The notes beneath the pieces were generated by a model. It saw nothing but the letters and a program-made list of their open reading frames with translations. It did no database searches and was not told the origin of the DNA. Positions 50,206-59,632 of a stretch of 64,000 nucleotides of DNA are shown here, piece after piece; position 1 is the stretch's first letter; each line of letters opens with the position of its first letter. Origin of the DNA: Candidatus Liberibacter americanus str. Sao Paulo (GTDB taxonomy: Bacteria > Pseudomonadota > Alphaproteobacteria > Rhizobiales > Rhizobiaceae); contig NC_022793.1 in NCBI RefSeq assembly GCF_000496595.1, positions 806,001-870,000 on the forward strand. Reading direction: 5' to 3'. Position numbers and translations under genes: made by a program.

Positions 50206-51282
50206 ATGTATAATAGAAAATTCATACGGCATAGATTGGGTAACTTTGCTCTGATCACTGCTATTATTTTACCTCTAATAATTATTTTATCTGGATTTGT
50301 AATTGATATTACACGTGCCAATTATACAAAAGGAGAATTAAGTCAAATTATAGATCAGTCCCTTCTAAGTACATATTCACATATGGTTTTTTTACATAGA
50401 GTTATTGCACATGATGAAATCATACTTATTGCAAGACATAATCTTGAAGTTGAGCTAAAAAATTATTTTACCAATAAAGATGCGTATGATATTGCAAAGT
50501 ATGCAGATATTTTAGTGAATAGTTATAATACGGATCACTACATTTCAATTACTGTCCATTATAAAATGCCTAAAAGTGCTATCAATATATTTTTAGGAGC
50601 AAATCATGAATTTATTGAAGTAATGAGCCATGCTTCCATTATATTGCATTTAGATGTTGTGAATAGTCTTAGTGCTTTATTCATTATAGATGTTTCTGGA
50701 TCAATGGGTGAATGTGCTGATGGAAGCTGGTTTTTTTGCAGCCATTTATCAAAACTAAAAGTTGTGAAGCAGTCCATTATTCAATTTCTAGATATAGTGA
50801 GTGATTATTACGATTCCCATCACTTGATTACAGGGGGGATATCATTTGATGAAAAGATTAAAGATATATTTCTTATGTCATGGGATGTCGAAAATCTCAA
50901 AAAGGGTATAAATAGTCTTGTGCCTTCTACTAATGGGTCTACTAATACTTATCCTGCTATGAAAAAAGGATATGAGATGATAAATGAGATTAAATTTAGC
51001 GATGCTAATAGACATAAAAATATTATCGTATACACAACAGATGGTGAGGATAATTTTGGAAGATCCGAAGATGCTATCAATATTTGTAAAAAAGCAAAAG
51101 CAGATGGAATAGAACTTTTTGTGATATATATTAGTTCTAAAAATTATAGTAGTAATAGATTGTTAAATGAATGCTCTTCTAAAGGGCGTTTATATTTTGC
51201 CAATGGTATTAATGGTATTAGAAATGCGTTCTTTGAAATTGCCAAATCAGTAAATCAAAAGCATACCAAATTTGTTCAATAA
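50206..51282 (+). CDS. TadG-like pilus-associated protein with vWA domain
   Basis: A 358-residue protein with a TadG/TadE-like N-terminus: RHRLGNFALITAI, then one membrane segment (about 15-33) and the prepilin-like helix GFVIDITRANYTKGELSQI. A von Willebrand A domain occupies residues 160-350 with the MIDAS motif DVSGSMGE near 163 and later TTDGEDNFG. Such proteins accompany Tad/Flp pili in Rhizobiales. No other tad gene lies in this window, so it may be a solitary member. Function in adhesion is an inference. Confidence 0.75.
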   Translation: MYNRKFIRHRLGNFALITAIILPLIIILSGFVIDITRANYTKGELSQIIDQSLLSTYSHMVFLHRVIAHDEIILIARHNLEVELKNYFTNKDAYDIAKYADILVNSYNTDHYISITVHYKMPKSAINIFLGANHEFIEVMSHASIILHLDVVNSLSALFIIDVSGSMGECADGSWFFCSHLSKLKVVKQSIIQFLDIVSDYYDSHHLITGGISFDEKIKDIFLMSWDVENLKKGINSLVPSTNGSTNTYPAMKKGYEMINEIKFSDANRHKNIIVYTTDGEDNFGRSEDAINICKKAKADGIELFVIYISSKNYSSNRLLNECSSKGRLYFANGINGIRNAFFEIAKSVNQKHTKFVQ

Positions 51283-51450
51283 AAATATGATTTTAATTTT
51301 TATGTTTTTTGATGTGAAGATTTCCTAATTAATGAAATCTGACAAACTAAAAAATGTAAATTCTATTGATTTGCAATTAAATATAAACTAAATTAAATAG
51401 CATTATATTAATTATCATTTTACATTTATTATCATGTCAGGTCTAGAATT

Positions 51451-52713
51451 ATGAATAGTATCCAAAAGATAGTATTGTCAGGTGTAATTTGCAACATGAT
51501 TGTATGGTATGATCTAACTCTGTGGGGATTGTTGGGATGCATATCTAAAGATGTTTTCTTTCCTTCAGCAGATCCTTATGTAAGTACAACCAGGTTTCTT
51601 GGTGCTTTTGCGATTGGCTTTGTTGTTAGACCGCTTGGGGCATTAATTTTCGGTTATATGGGAGATAGATGTGGCAGGAAGAACATTTTGCTTATCTCCG
51701 TAATTATTGTTTCGATATCATCAACTGCAATTGGTTTTATACCAAGCTTTAAAGATATCGGTTTTATTTCTACCTTACTGCTATTTATTTGTAGAATATT
51801 ACAAGGAATAGCTGTTGGTGGAGAGTCAGGCGTAAACTAAATTTTTTTAATGGAACATTCAATAGACAAGAAAAATCTAGGTTTTTTAGGTAGTATGAAG
51901 GCGTTTAGTGGTGCTCTTGGTTCTATTCTTTGTGTTATAGTGATATATATCTGTCAAAAATTAACGGGTGATAATTATAATATTTGGGGATGGCGATTGA
52001 CTTATTACTTCTGCTTTATTATGGGTATAATAGGATTTTCAACAAGATATATGACGGAAGAAACTGTAGCTTATAAATTGCAAGATAAAAATAATAACTT
52101 ATCTCTCACTCCATTTTTAGAATTAATCAGTGATTATAAAAAAGTATTTATGATAGGAATAGGATTAGGCATGGCACAAAATGCGATTGTTTATTCGGTA
52201 TTGATGTTTTATAACATGTCTTTAAAGGAGCTTATTGTTTCGGGCATCGACATTAGGAATGTGATAAGGATTGTTGTAGAAATTGTATTCGCATCATCTG
52301 CGGTGATTTTCGCAATACTATCTGATAGAATTGGAAGAAAGAATATTATGGTTCCAGTATTATTATTCTTTTCTTTTATCTCTCTCCCAATACTTTCTCT
52401 ATTATCGTCTGAAATTCAATATGTTGTGGTTTTCTCCTATTTATTACTAAGTATACCTTTAGGTGCATCTTTTGGAATATATAATTCTATTGTATGTGAA
52501 TTATTTCCAACTAAAGTTAGATGTATTGGATTAAGTTTAGCTCATAATATATCTGCGGGAATATTAGGTGGCATATCTCCGGCAATATGTACTTGGCTTA
52601 TAAAAAAATCCGGAACAAACATTGCAGCGGGTTTTTATCTTACTACCTGTGCATTAATTAGCTTGATATGCATGCTTCAAATCAGAAAAAAAGATAGCAA
52701 AATCGATTGGTAA
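51451..52713 (+). pseudogene. MFS transporter (ProP/metabolite:H+ symporter type) interrupted by a stop
   Basis: Two in-frame parts form one MHS-type major facilitator protein of about 420 codons. The first (51451-51840) ends at TAA just after the family's GGE motif (AVGGESGVN). The second resumes in the same frame with IFLMEHSIDKKNLG, at ATG 51850. The N-terminal part has GYMGDRCGRKN, and the C-terminal part has a second LSDRIGRKN and FPTKVRCIGLSLAHN. No frameshift is present, so a single nonsense change made it a pseudogene, unless the stop is read through. Confidence 0.8.
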
Positions 52714-52744
52714 AATCTTTTTATTTTAACAAATATTGATTTAA

Positions 52745-52785
52745 TTGATATTCCCAATAATACTAAGTATTATTGGGAATATCAA
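52745..52785. terminator. Perfect 41-base palindrome after the MFS gene
   Basis: The arm at 52745-52764 (ttgatattcccaataatact) and its exact complement at 52766-52785 are separated by one base. A perfect 20-bp repeat downstream of a gene end is probably a transcription terminator, although there is no long T tract. A protein-binding site is also possible. Confidence 0.6.
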
Positions 52786-53149
52786 ACCGTCCTTTTTAAG
52801 GATTGATTCCATGAGATGGTATAAATAATGTTTATGTGATTTCATAAACATTAAAGAAGATTTGCTTATAGCTAGCAGATGCCTAAAATTAATATAATTT
52901 TTGATTAAGTATCTATTAAAAACTAATAGGTTGATGATGGTTATATTTAAAGTATTATTATGCTACGAATTACCATTATTTTAATAAAACTTACGATTAA
53001 TATAAATTTTATAGCAAAAAGTCGGCGATGATCGCATGATCCGCTTTGATTATATTTTAAGATATTTGCCTTTAAAAAGATAAATATCCTAAAATTAATA
53101 TTTTTATAAAGTTCAATAGAGATAAAGTGTTATATTTTTTAAATTATTA
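52786..53149. other. Spacer without recognised gene
   Basis: About 360 bases of AT-rich sequence between the palindrome and the decarboxylase relic. No gene seen. Confidence 0.35.
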
Positions 53150-53179
53150 ATGATTACGCACGTATTATTGATTTTATTA

Positions 53180-53572
53180 AAAATGGAAGAAAAACATCTC
53201 CATTTCTTATCATTGATCTTGATGTCGCTTGTAAAAATATGAGACTGTTTCAGCAATTTATGTCAGTAATAGACATTTATTATGCGTAAAAGCTAATCCT
53301 AATTCTGCTATTCTAGAATTATTAGGAGCAATGGGATCTTGTTTTGATTGCTCTGCAATAAGAAAAATTGAAAAGGTGCTAGAGTAGCTATTAAAGCAAA
53401 TTGTATTTCTCATGGTAATAAGATCAAGAAAGAAGCGGATATCGCTACTGCTTATGCTAAAGGGATTAGTTTATTTGCTGTAGATAGTTTTGGATAAGTT
53501 GCAAAAGTGTCTCGTTCTGCTCCTAGCTTTCAAATTTTTTGTCGTATTCTTTTTGACGGCAAAGAAGATGAT
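53180..53572 (+). pseudogene. Relic of a PLP fold-III decarboxylase (ornithine/lysine type)
   Basis: The readable pieces are PFLIIDLDVACKNMRLF and, after small gaps, YYAVKANPNSAILELLGAMG with the PLP-binding Lys, then FDCSAIRKIEKVLE. Stops and frameshifts break the rest; EADIATAYAKGISLFAVDSF and FCRILFDGKED are recognisable in other frames. The pattern is that of alanine-racemase-fold ornithine/lysine decarboxylases. The relic stops abruptly where the duplicated miaA tail begins. Confidence 0.65.
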
Positions 53573-54230
53573 TAGAAAAAGGAATAATAGCTACAAATCA
53601 ATATGCTAAGAGACAAATTACCTGGTTTAATCATCAATTCAATGAGGATTGGCATAGGATATCTTCTATATATGATATAATTTAAAAATTTATGTGTTAG
53701 TATCAATTTGTTTGATCAAATAATGATCTTGTTATCTTGTTGCAAAAATATTTCATATGATACACGATATAATTTTATAAAAAATTTAAAATTATATTTT
53801 CCATGAGTAATGATCAATATGATCATCTTATTCTTGCATATTAATTTAATAATACTATAATAAGTCCTTATTTATAAGGTGCTCAATTTATATTTGGAAG
53901 GATGGCCGAGCGGTTTAAGGCACTGGTCTTGAAAACCAGAGATGGGAAACTGTCCGTGGGTTCGAATCCCACTCCTTCCGCCATTATAAATGACTTATAT
54001 AAAAGTAAGATTAAATATTAAAAATAAATAACTTATAAAGCTATAGTATTATCTTTTTACGTATTTTACATATAATATGTTATTCCTTTAGCATCTTTAT
54101 ATGCAATTTTCTTTGCATTAAAGTCTCTTGTATATATCTAAATCACATATCCGCTTTAAACATCCATACATCACCATAATTTCATATGGAGTAGCTCAGT
54201 ATTTGCTATAATTGCCTTTCTAACTTTCTC
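53572..54230 (+). repeat. Second copy of miaA 3' end, tRNA-Ser and flank
   Basis: About 660 bases here correspond to 49431-50087 and include the last 38 codons of miaA, the intergenic hairpin region, the tRNA-Ser gene and downstream sequence. The copies differ at many positions outside the tRNA (roughly 15-20 percent by eye), so the duplication is old. The miaA tail has no start here and is not a gene. Confidence 0.85.
53896..53983 (+). tRNA. tRNA-Ser(UGA), copy 2
   Basis: An 88-base tRNA with anticodon TGA and encoded CCA, identical to copy 1 except for two bases: one in the D-loop (GAGCGG versus GAGAGG) and one after the anticodon stem. All stems remain paired, so it is probably functional despite decay of its flanks. 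The terminator hairpin behind it is degraded. Confidence 0.96.
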
Positions 54231-54479
54231 TAAACCAAACGTAGGAAAATACAGAGAAGGGGAAAGGTGCTCATCATAAGTGGTTATAAAAATAAGTGGT
54301 TATTAAAAAATATCTAGGTATATTGTCTACTGAATCTAATCAGATGTTTAAAAATATTTTTCAAAAATAGGAAAGCGACTTTGGTTTTTTTTAAATCCCA
54401 ATGAGACGGTTATGACTAAAACTAATATCAGTCCTTCCGTCATATAATTTATAATAAGGCAATAGAAATATTTTAATTC
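54231..54479. other. Spacer without recognised gene
   Basis: About 250 bases between the duplicated segment and the DUF1217 gene end. A short direct repeat ataagtggttat occurs around 54287-54303. Nothing else seen. Confidence 0.35.
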
Positions 54480-56747
54480 TTAACGAGAAAAAAAACCTTT
54501 AAAATAATTAATTTGGGCAGAAGATTTGTTGAATAAATCCAACAAAGATAACTTAGTGCCACTTAATGAAAGTGTTGATACTTCAGGTAATTTTTCATTA
54601 TATAAGTCATATTGATCACTTTGAGATAATAGTAAGACTGATTGATCAGTTCTTTTTACATTATCTGTATAAAAAAATCTATATAAAAATTGTTGTACTT
54701 TTTTAGGGTCTTGAAAATCTTTTATGTTAATTTTTTTTGTCAATATATCAATTTGCTTTTTCTGATTTAAAGATGAAAAGTGTACTGGTAAGTTACAAAC
54801 TTTTGAAACTACATTAAAAATATTTTTATCAGATAAAATTTCATATGTACTATTTATAGTTGGTATAATCCTACTAAAATAAAGAGCTAATTCCATATCT
54901 GGATTTTTATCTTTTACTTCGTCTTCAAGAATTTGATTTTTATAAGATTCTATGGTCTTGTTTATATGAAAATAGTTCTGTATTTTTCCATTATTTTTAT
55001 ATATTTTTTTGTTTATTGAATTAAATTCAAATGAAAGCATTATTTCCTTATATCTTTTATCCTTATATTGGTTAACAAAGCTTTTTGGATCTGCTAAATC
55101 AGATTTAAAAATACGTTCTAAAAATGATTTTGATACTTTTTTTGAATCAATTCCTTTAGAATCTAGTATAATATGCATAAGATCTTTATCTGCTATAAGA
55201 TTTTCAAAAGAATCAATTTTATCAATATTATTAATATAATAATCTACATTTGAACGTATATTTTCCCCTATCTTAATTTGTCCTTTTTTAGAAAAAATAA
55301 CTTTATCATTATTGATATAATCATTATTTTTATTCTTAACATAACCTGCGATATAATCCTTCTTAGTTAATGGCAAATGGGCCATTGGCATTTTTTTAGG
55401 ATTACCATTCTTATCAAAATTAAAATCAAGATTAAGATTTATAAACCTCTTGTCTTTATGCTTGTTTATATAACTATTAGGATCATTAGGATCACTAGTA
55501 AGGACATCACGCAAGACATATTTATATGTATCTTTATCTATATCATATGCTCTTAAAGCAACTTCCAGAGGGGTTATCTTATTATTATTGATAGATAATT
55601 TAGGGCTTGAGTTTAAAAAATCATCTACAGAACCAAAAGTTGGCAATGTTTTTATATAATTTTCTATAGAAGAACTAATATAGTCATTACGCAACTTATG
55701 ACAATTGTCATTGTATAATTTTAGAATCTTTTTAGTCTGTTCAGTTGTTTGAATTCTATTTCCAATTTTATTAGGATCATGGATTTGGAAAAATTCTTTT
55801 ATATTAAGACTACCTGAATTTACAAGTTTTAAAAAATATTTAGAGCTAGTTTTTAAATCTATCGACAAAGATATTTTAATGATTTTAAAAAGTATTGGAT
55901 CTTCTACCAACTTTTCAATTGATGAAATAGAATTAATATTTGATTCGTAATAAAAACGATCATTGGCAATGTTTTTTTCTGGAACAAAATATGTTTTACG
56001 GTCAAGATATTTATTAATGATATTCTCTATCTTATTTTCTGTTAAAGCACTATTTTTATTATCAAAATAACCATCTGATTTAAAATTAAAATACTCCGCC
56101 ATTTGGCGCATATGTTTTTTACCATATTTTATGAGAAGATTTTCTATATTATTGTTATAGTGAGTTAGATTTCTTCTTAAAAAAGGAATAGATATATGAT
56201 TTGTATTTATATCAAATGCATTTAACACGTAATCTAGAATTTTTTTATCAGCGATCAATTTATCTACAGAATTGATTTTAGAGGCGTTTTTACGAAAATA
56301 TTCACTTTTTTCATAAGCGCTTTCTTCATTTAATTGATAAGAATTTTTATATTTTGATATTAATCTTTCTTGTTGTATATTACCCTGGATAACCTTTGGG
56401 GGATCAGATAATGAAAAACTAAAAGATTGTGCAAATTTTCTAAATTTACTACTATTAATATTATTACTACTATTAACAAAACTTTTAATATCTTCAGAAT
56501 TGCTTTTTAAAATCTGACGTATCATTGATTTTTTATTAAATAAATCTGATAAACCGTAAGCTTTTAGAGCGTATCGCAATAGCCTATTATCTTGGAGGAA
56601 TTCATCAATTGTTGATATTTCTTTAATTCTTTTTTTGTAGTAATCATCTTCGATTAATACGGAACGTCGCTTTGAAATTTCAGAAATAAGTTTATCTTTG
56701 GCATTATATAAACCCATAGGCATCAGTTCGCCAGTTTGCGATATCAT
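54480..56747 (-). CDS. Large DUF1217 repeat protein
   Basis: A 755-residue protein made of about five copies of a DUF1217-like unit. Each unit shows a helical S-x-D-x-L-ADK motif, a hydrophobic dipeptide-rich helix, then F-L and DP-x-S-F-x-NQYKDKRY-like ends (examples near residues 45-110, 165-230, 275-330, 375-435 and 515-575). There is no signal peptide or membrane segment. DUF1217 proteins occur in Rhizobiales, often near flagellar genes; here there is none. Function is unknown. Very Lys/Asn-rich composition fits the AT bias. Confidence 0.75.
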   Translation of the reverse strand: MISQTGELMPMGLYNAKDKLISEISKRRSVLIEDDYYKKRIKEISTIDEFLQDNRLLRYALKAYGLSDLFNKKSMIRQILKSNSEDIKSFVNSSNNINSSKFRKFAQSFSFSLSDPPKVIQGNIQQERLISKYKNSYQLNEESAYEKSEYFRKNASKINSVDKLIADKKILDYVLNAFDINTNHISIPFLRRNLTHYNNNIENLLIKYGKKHMRQMAEYFNFKSDGYFDNKNSALTENKIENIINKYLDRKTYFVPEKNIANDRFYYESNINSISSIEKLVEDPILFKIIKISLSIDLKTSSKYFLKLVNSGSLNIKEFFQIHDPNKIGNRIQTTEQTKKILKLYNDNCHKLRNDYISSSIENYIKTLPTFGSVDDFLNSSPKLSINNNKITPLEVALRAYDIDKDTYKYVLRDVLTSDPNDPNSYINKHKDKRFINLNLDFNFDKNGNPKKMPMAHLPLTKKDYIAGYVKNKNNDYINNDKVIFSKKGQIKIGENIRSNVDYYINNIDKIDSFENLIADKDLMHIILDSKGIDSKKVSKSFLERIFKSDLADPKSFVNQYKDKRYKEIMLSFEFNSINKKIYKNNGKIQNYFHINKTIESYKNQILEDEVKDKNPDMELALYFSRIIPTINSTYEILSDKNIFNVVSKVCNLPVHFSSLNQKKQIDILTKKINIKDFQDPKKVQQFLYRFFYTDNVKRTDQSVLLLSQSDQYDLYNEKLPEVSTLSLSGTKLSLLDLFNKSSAQINYFKGFFSR

Positions 56748-57025
56748 CGAATTATCCCAATACTTTTACGAAGATATCCAAACACAAAACAAGCATCCAA
56801 GTAATAATTATAATATATTTATCTCAATATGTCTATAAAAATTTACAATTACATATTGAATCATTTTTAAATATATTTTCGATTTTAATCAAAGGATAAA
56901 AAATTATAATAAATAATAACTAGAATTTCATAACCAAACTTGTGGTAAAATGTTTTTTATTACTTAAGTGTAAGTTATTATGATAATTTTATATGGAATA
57001 AAACAGCACTAAATAATAAGTTAAA

Positions 57026-57283
57026 TTACTCTTCTTTGATCATGCCAAGAGCACGCAAGTAAACATCTAAAATTTGTTCTTCTTCAATCCATTCTTGCTC
57101 GTCTTTTTTCCTCAATGAAATAATTTTCCTTAAAGCTTTTATATCAAAGCCTGTTGCTTTAGCTTCGCTATATACTTCTTTTATGTTTTCAGATAATACT
57201 TTCTTTTCTTGCTCAAGACGTTCAATACGCTCAATAAAACTACGCAATTGTTCTTGTGTATTATTTTGAATGTTATCAATCAT
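57026..57283 (-). CDS. GapR family nucleoid-associated protein (DUF2312)
   Basis: An 85-residue coiled-coil protein. GapR binds overtwisted AT-rich DNA and supports topoisomerases in Caulobacter. The family pattern is visible: [37 protein letters not shown] and a C-terminal LYLRALG-like YLRALGMI. I use the ATG at 57283 (MIDNIQNN) rather than an upstream start adding 15 residues. It is a signature protein of alphaproteobacteria. Confidence 0.88.
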   Translation of the reverse strand: MIDNIQNNTQEQLRSFIERIERLEQEKKVLSENIKEVYSEAKATGFDIKALRKIISLRKKDEQEWIEEEQILDVYLRALGMIKEE

Positions 57284-57551
57284 AATTTCCTCAGTAGTAA
57301 AAAGACCATCAAAAAGATATATGTGCATTATTAATTTTTATCCATTGTATTAAGCTAAAAATAAAGTGCAATAACTGAAGTTATAAATTATAAATTATTT
57401 AATAAAAAAATAATTAAACGCTGTTAATATAAAAATATATTATTTGTACCAATTTACACCTATTGTTATAATTAAAGTTCCATAATATTTATTATGCGAC
57501 ATTCATGTTAATCGTGAATGGCATAATGATTCTATTTGATCGTGTAATAAA

Positions 57552-57833
57552 ATGGTAATGAAAGGGCTTTTTATTATGTCGAATTATGAGATCTTTTTTC
57601 ACTTATGTTCTGTTGTCTATATCGTTTATAACGAGATAAGAAACAGACATACATTTAGTCAAGTTTTTGATCGTGTCTGTGATCATTTTCGTTCTTCCCG
57701 AGTTTATTTAATTACTGACGTTAAGTCTAAAGAGAGTTCTTCTCCTGATAACGCGAGCGCAAGCGTTATTAAGGAGGAGTATAGGGATCCTGCTGTTCGT
57801 TATAAATTTATAACTAACAGTAAGGACCCGTAG
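57552..57833 (+). CDS. First gene of the microvirus-like module, unknown
   Basis: A 93-residue protein, or 85 residues from ATG 57576 (MSNYEIFFH). The N-terminal half is hydrophobic and aromatic (FHLCSVVYIVYNEIRN), the C-terminal half polar and rich in Ser, Lys and Asp (VKSKESSSPDNASASV). Codons prefer T in third position, like the next three genes and unlike the chromosome. It is 27 bases before the acidic gene. No homologue is recognised. It probably belongs to the phage block. Confidence 0.5.
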   Translation: MVMKGLFIMSNYEIFFHLCSVVYIVYNEIRNRHTFSQVFDRVCDHFRSSRVYLITDVKSKESSSPDNASASVIKEEYRDPAVRYKFITNSKDP

Positions 57834-57860
57834 TTTTCATATTTTAGAGGAGATTGTTAG

Positions 57861-58196
57861 ATGGCGAAGGATGATATTGAAGATGGTTTTCAGGCATTGC
57901 CTGGTGAGTTAGAGAGTGATGATGAAGCTGAAGACGAAACAGAAGTTGAGTCTGAGGCTGAACCTGAGCCTGAGTTTTTAGCTCCACAACCTGATATGAG
58001 TGAGTGTCGTCATTATCTTGAGGATTTAGTTGGTTATGTTACTAAGAATGTTCTTTCACCACCTCCAGGTAGTGGCTCTGATAACCCGCTTGCTTTTCTT
58101 CATAATGCACATAGTTATCTTCAATATGCTTTAGAGGATGTTGAAGAACAGTTGGTCAAGCATTTTGAGGTTAATCATTTTGAGGATCCTCGTTAG
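57861..58196 (+). CDS. Acidic protein of the microvirus-like module
   Basis: A 111-residue protein with an acidic run (ESDDEAEDETEVESEAEPEP) at residues 18-37 and a Pro-rich short linker (LSPPPGSGSDNP), then a helix ending in VEEQLVKHFEVNHFEDPR. A clear ribosome binding site (gaggag) precedes ATG 57861. The size and acidity would suit an internal scaffolding-type protein of Microviridae, but the similarity is not strong enough for a name. T-ending codons dominate. Confidence 0.55.
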   Translation: MAKDDIEDGFQALPGELESDDEAEDETEVESEAEPEPEFLAPQPDMSECRHYLEDLVGYVTKNVLSPPPGSGSDNPLAFLHNAHSYLQYALEDVEEQLVKHFEVNHFEDPR

Positions 58197-58198
58197 TT

Positions 58199-58525
58199 AT
58201 GGCACGTTTGAATAGGCTTCAACGTGCTGCTTTGGAGGATTATGATATTGAGCTTGCTCAAGGTGACTTACACCGTTTTGCAGACGGTGTTCATTGGCCT
58301 TCTGAGGTTTTAGATGAACATAAGCGTGAAGAGCGTATTAGGCGTGAGTATTATAAGTTTGTTCGCCGTGCTTTTTTTAATCAAGCCGGTTTTATTAGTA
58401 AGCTTAGTCCTCGTATTTATTTGCATTCTGAGCTTGTTCGTCGTCTTCGTAGGAAGGGCTATCGCCCTGATCTTATGATTAAGGCATTTGTTTTTTGTTC
58501 CCGTAAATTAAAGGAGACTGTTTAA
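58199..58525 (+). CDS. Basic protein of the microvirus-like module
   Basis: A 108-residue protein, rich in Arg, Lys, Leu and Tyr, starting MARLNRLQRAALEDYDIEL and ending RRLRRKGYRPDLMIK and FVFCSRKLKETV. It starts two bases after the acidic gene and ends in a TAA near the start of the DNA-binding-type gene, so the block is tightly packed as in small phages. T is favoured at third positions. No family is recognised with certainty. Confidence 0.55.
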   Translation: MARLNRLQRAALEDYDIELAQGDLHRFADGVHWPSEVLDEHKREERIRREYYKFVRRAFFNQAGFISKLSPRIYLHSELVRRLRRKGYRPDLMIKAFVFCSRKLKETV

Positions 58526-58695
58526 TGGCATATAGAATGTCTAGACGCCCTTTTAATAGGCGTTTTTCCACTTATAGACGTCCTTACTACGGTAGTCGTA
58601 GTTATGGACGTTCTAATTTTAGGACCTATTATCCTAATAGGGCTTCTGGCTATCGACGTTTTAATAATTATAAACATTATCAATGCCAGCAATAA
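58525..58695 (+). CDS. Arg/Tyr-rich small protein (microvirus J-like)
   Basis: A 56-residue protein preceded by aaggag, overlapping the previous gene by one base. It contains about 14 Arg plus many Tyr, Ser and Phe (MAYRMSRRPF, RRFSTYRRPYYGSRSYG), like the small genome-packaging J/VP8-type proteins of Microviridae. The last few residues (HYQCQQ) lie over the junction with the opposite-strand relic, so its true C-terminus may be lost. Role in DNA packing is an inference. Confidence 0.55.
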   Translation: MAYRMSRRPFNRRFSTYRRPYYGSRSYGRSNFRTYYPNRASGYRRFNNYKHYQCQQ

Positions 58696-59090
58696 CCTGA
58701 GATGAACTAAATGGTTTATCCTTTCCAGTAAGCTTCTTATATGCATAAGAACCAGCATCAACACCTATAGGATTAATATTAATCAGGTCTTTTAGAAATG
58801 CGCTTAGCAAAATCACCAAAAGTTCCAATATACCTATCGGTAACTTCATCCCATAAATAATTATCCATAGCAGTAACAAGATCAAAATCCTGAAAATATT
58901 ATACAACAACATCTAACATCTCCAATCTAGAAATAGTACGACGACACCACTTGCAGTCTCTTCCTTTCCAACGAGTATCTGACGAGTTAAATCGTCATAC
59001 CAACGCTTAATAACCTCATCTATCTGCTGAGGAATACCATAAGCTAAAAAATTAAATCTAAAGGAAAGAATCAAAACTTTGAACAGCTAA
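58661..59090 (-). pseudogene. Degraded microvirus-like gene, opposite orientation
   Basis: The minus strand gives pieces joined by frameshifts and stops: MSLAVQSFDSFL, YGIPQQIDEVIKRWYDDLTR, TRWKGRDCKWCRRTISRLEM, DFDLVTAMDNYLWDEVTDR, YIGTFGDFAKRISKRPD and INPIGVDAGSYAYKKLTG up to the stop at 58661. Codons are T-rich on this strand, unlike chromosomal genes, as in the plus-strand block. The protein is not identified; a capsid or pilot protein fragment is possible. Confidence 0.5.
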
Positions 59091-59171
59091 AGACATAATT
59101 AATCAAAAATTTAAGAATCAAAAAAAGAACTCTACTCTAAAAACTCTAAAAAAAATGTAGCAGAAAAATAT

Positions 59172-59408
59172 ATGAATATAATAGACGAAAAATATAACAC
59201 TAAGTGTGCAATACTTAATTGCCCACTAGAAGAAAAAATAAAAATATTAGAAATAGGCAAACAACACAGAGAAAAACTTACAAAGGCTCTTCCAAACAAA
59301 ATAAAGATAGAAAAAGAATATCATAATCTAAGGTCATTATATGATCCAAAAAAAGCAAAGGGATACTATTACCCACTAAGGAATTTTCAATTCTTGAAAA
59401 TAATCTAA
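59172..59408 (+). CDS. Short hypothetical open reading frame
   Basis: A 78-codon frame with Lys-, Ile- and Glu-rich helical composition (EEKIKILEIGKQHREKLTK, PNKIKIEKEYHNLRSLY). It lies between two minus-strand microvirus relics and has no recognised family and only a weak start context. Its AT-ending codons differ from the T-rich phage genes. It could be a chance frame. Confidence 0.3.
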   Translation: MNIIDEKYNTKCAILNCPLEEKIKILEIGKQHREKLTKALPNKIKIEKEYHNLRSLYDPKKAKGYYYPLRNFQFLKII

Positions 59409-59632
59409 GAACTAGGTTCAAGCAACTGGGGGATAGAAGTCAATGATAATCCCCTCCCCCATAAATGATAAATGTGGTCACGGGGACTCCGTCACTTTCG
59501 TGCCGATGCCAGAGTGCCCTAGGGCACGGTTCTTCGATCCGTAGTGAAAGGAAGAAGAGATCCTAACTCTGCCTTTCGCTTCCTTCTTGAGCAATTACTT
59601 ATAGACGTACCTTGCTCCAGCTCGATCGTCTC
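59409..59632. other. GC-richer intergenic segment with palindromes
   Basis: About 220 bases with visibly higher G+C than the surroundings. It contains the perfect 14-base palindrome gtgccctagggcac at 59514-59527 and inverted arms around gtcacgg and ccgtcac near 59478-59494. Placed beside the replication-gene relic, it may be the phage origin or packaging region. The assignment is inferred. Confidence 0.4.

Noticed and set aside
57480..57530. Near-palindrome attcatgttaatcgtgaat as a possible attachment site
   Set aside because: Imperfect, and no matching copy was found at the right edge of the island.
58522..58764. Minus-strand frame of 80 codons
   Set aside because: It is the complement of the Arg-rich J-like gene, which has a better binding site and composition.
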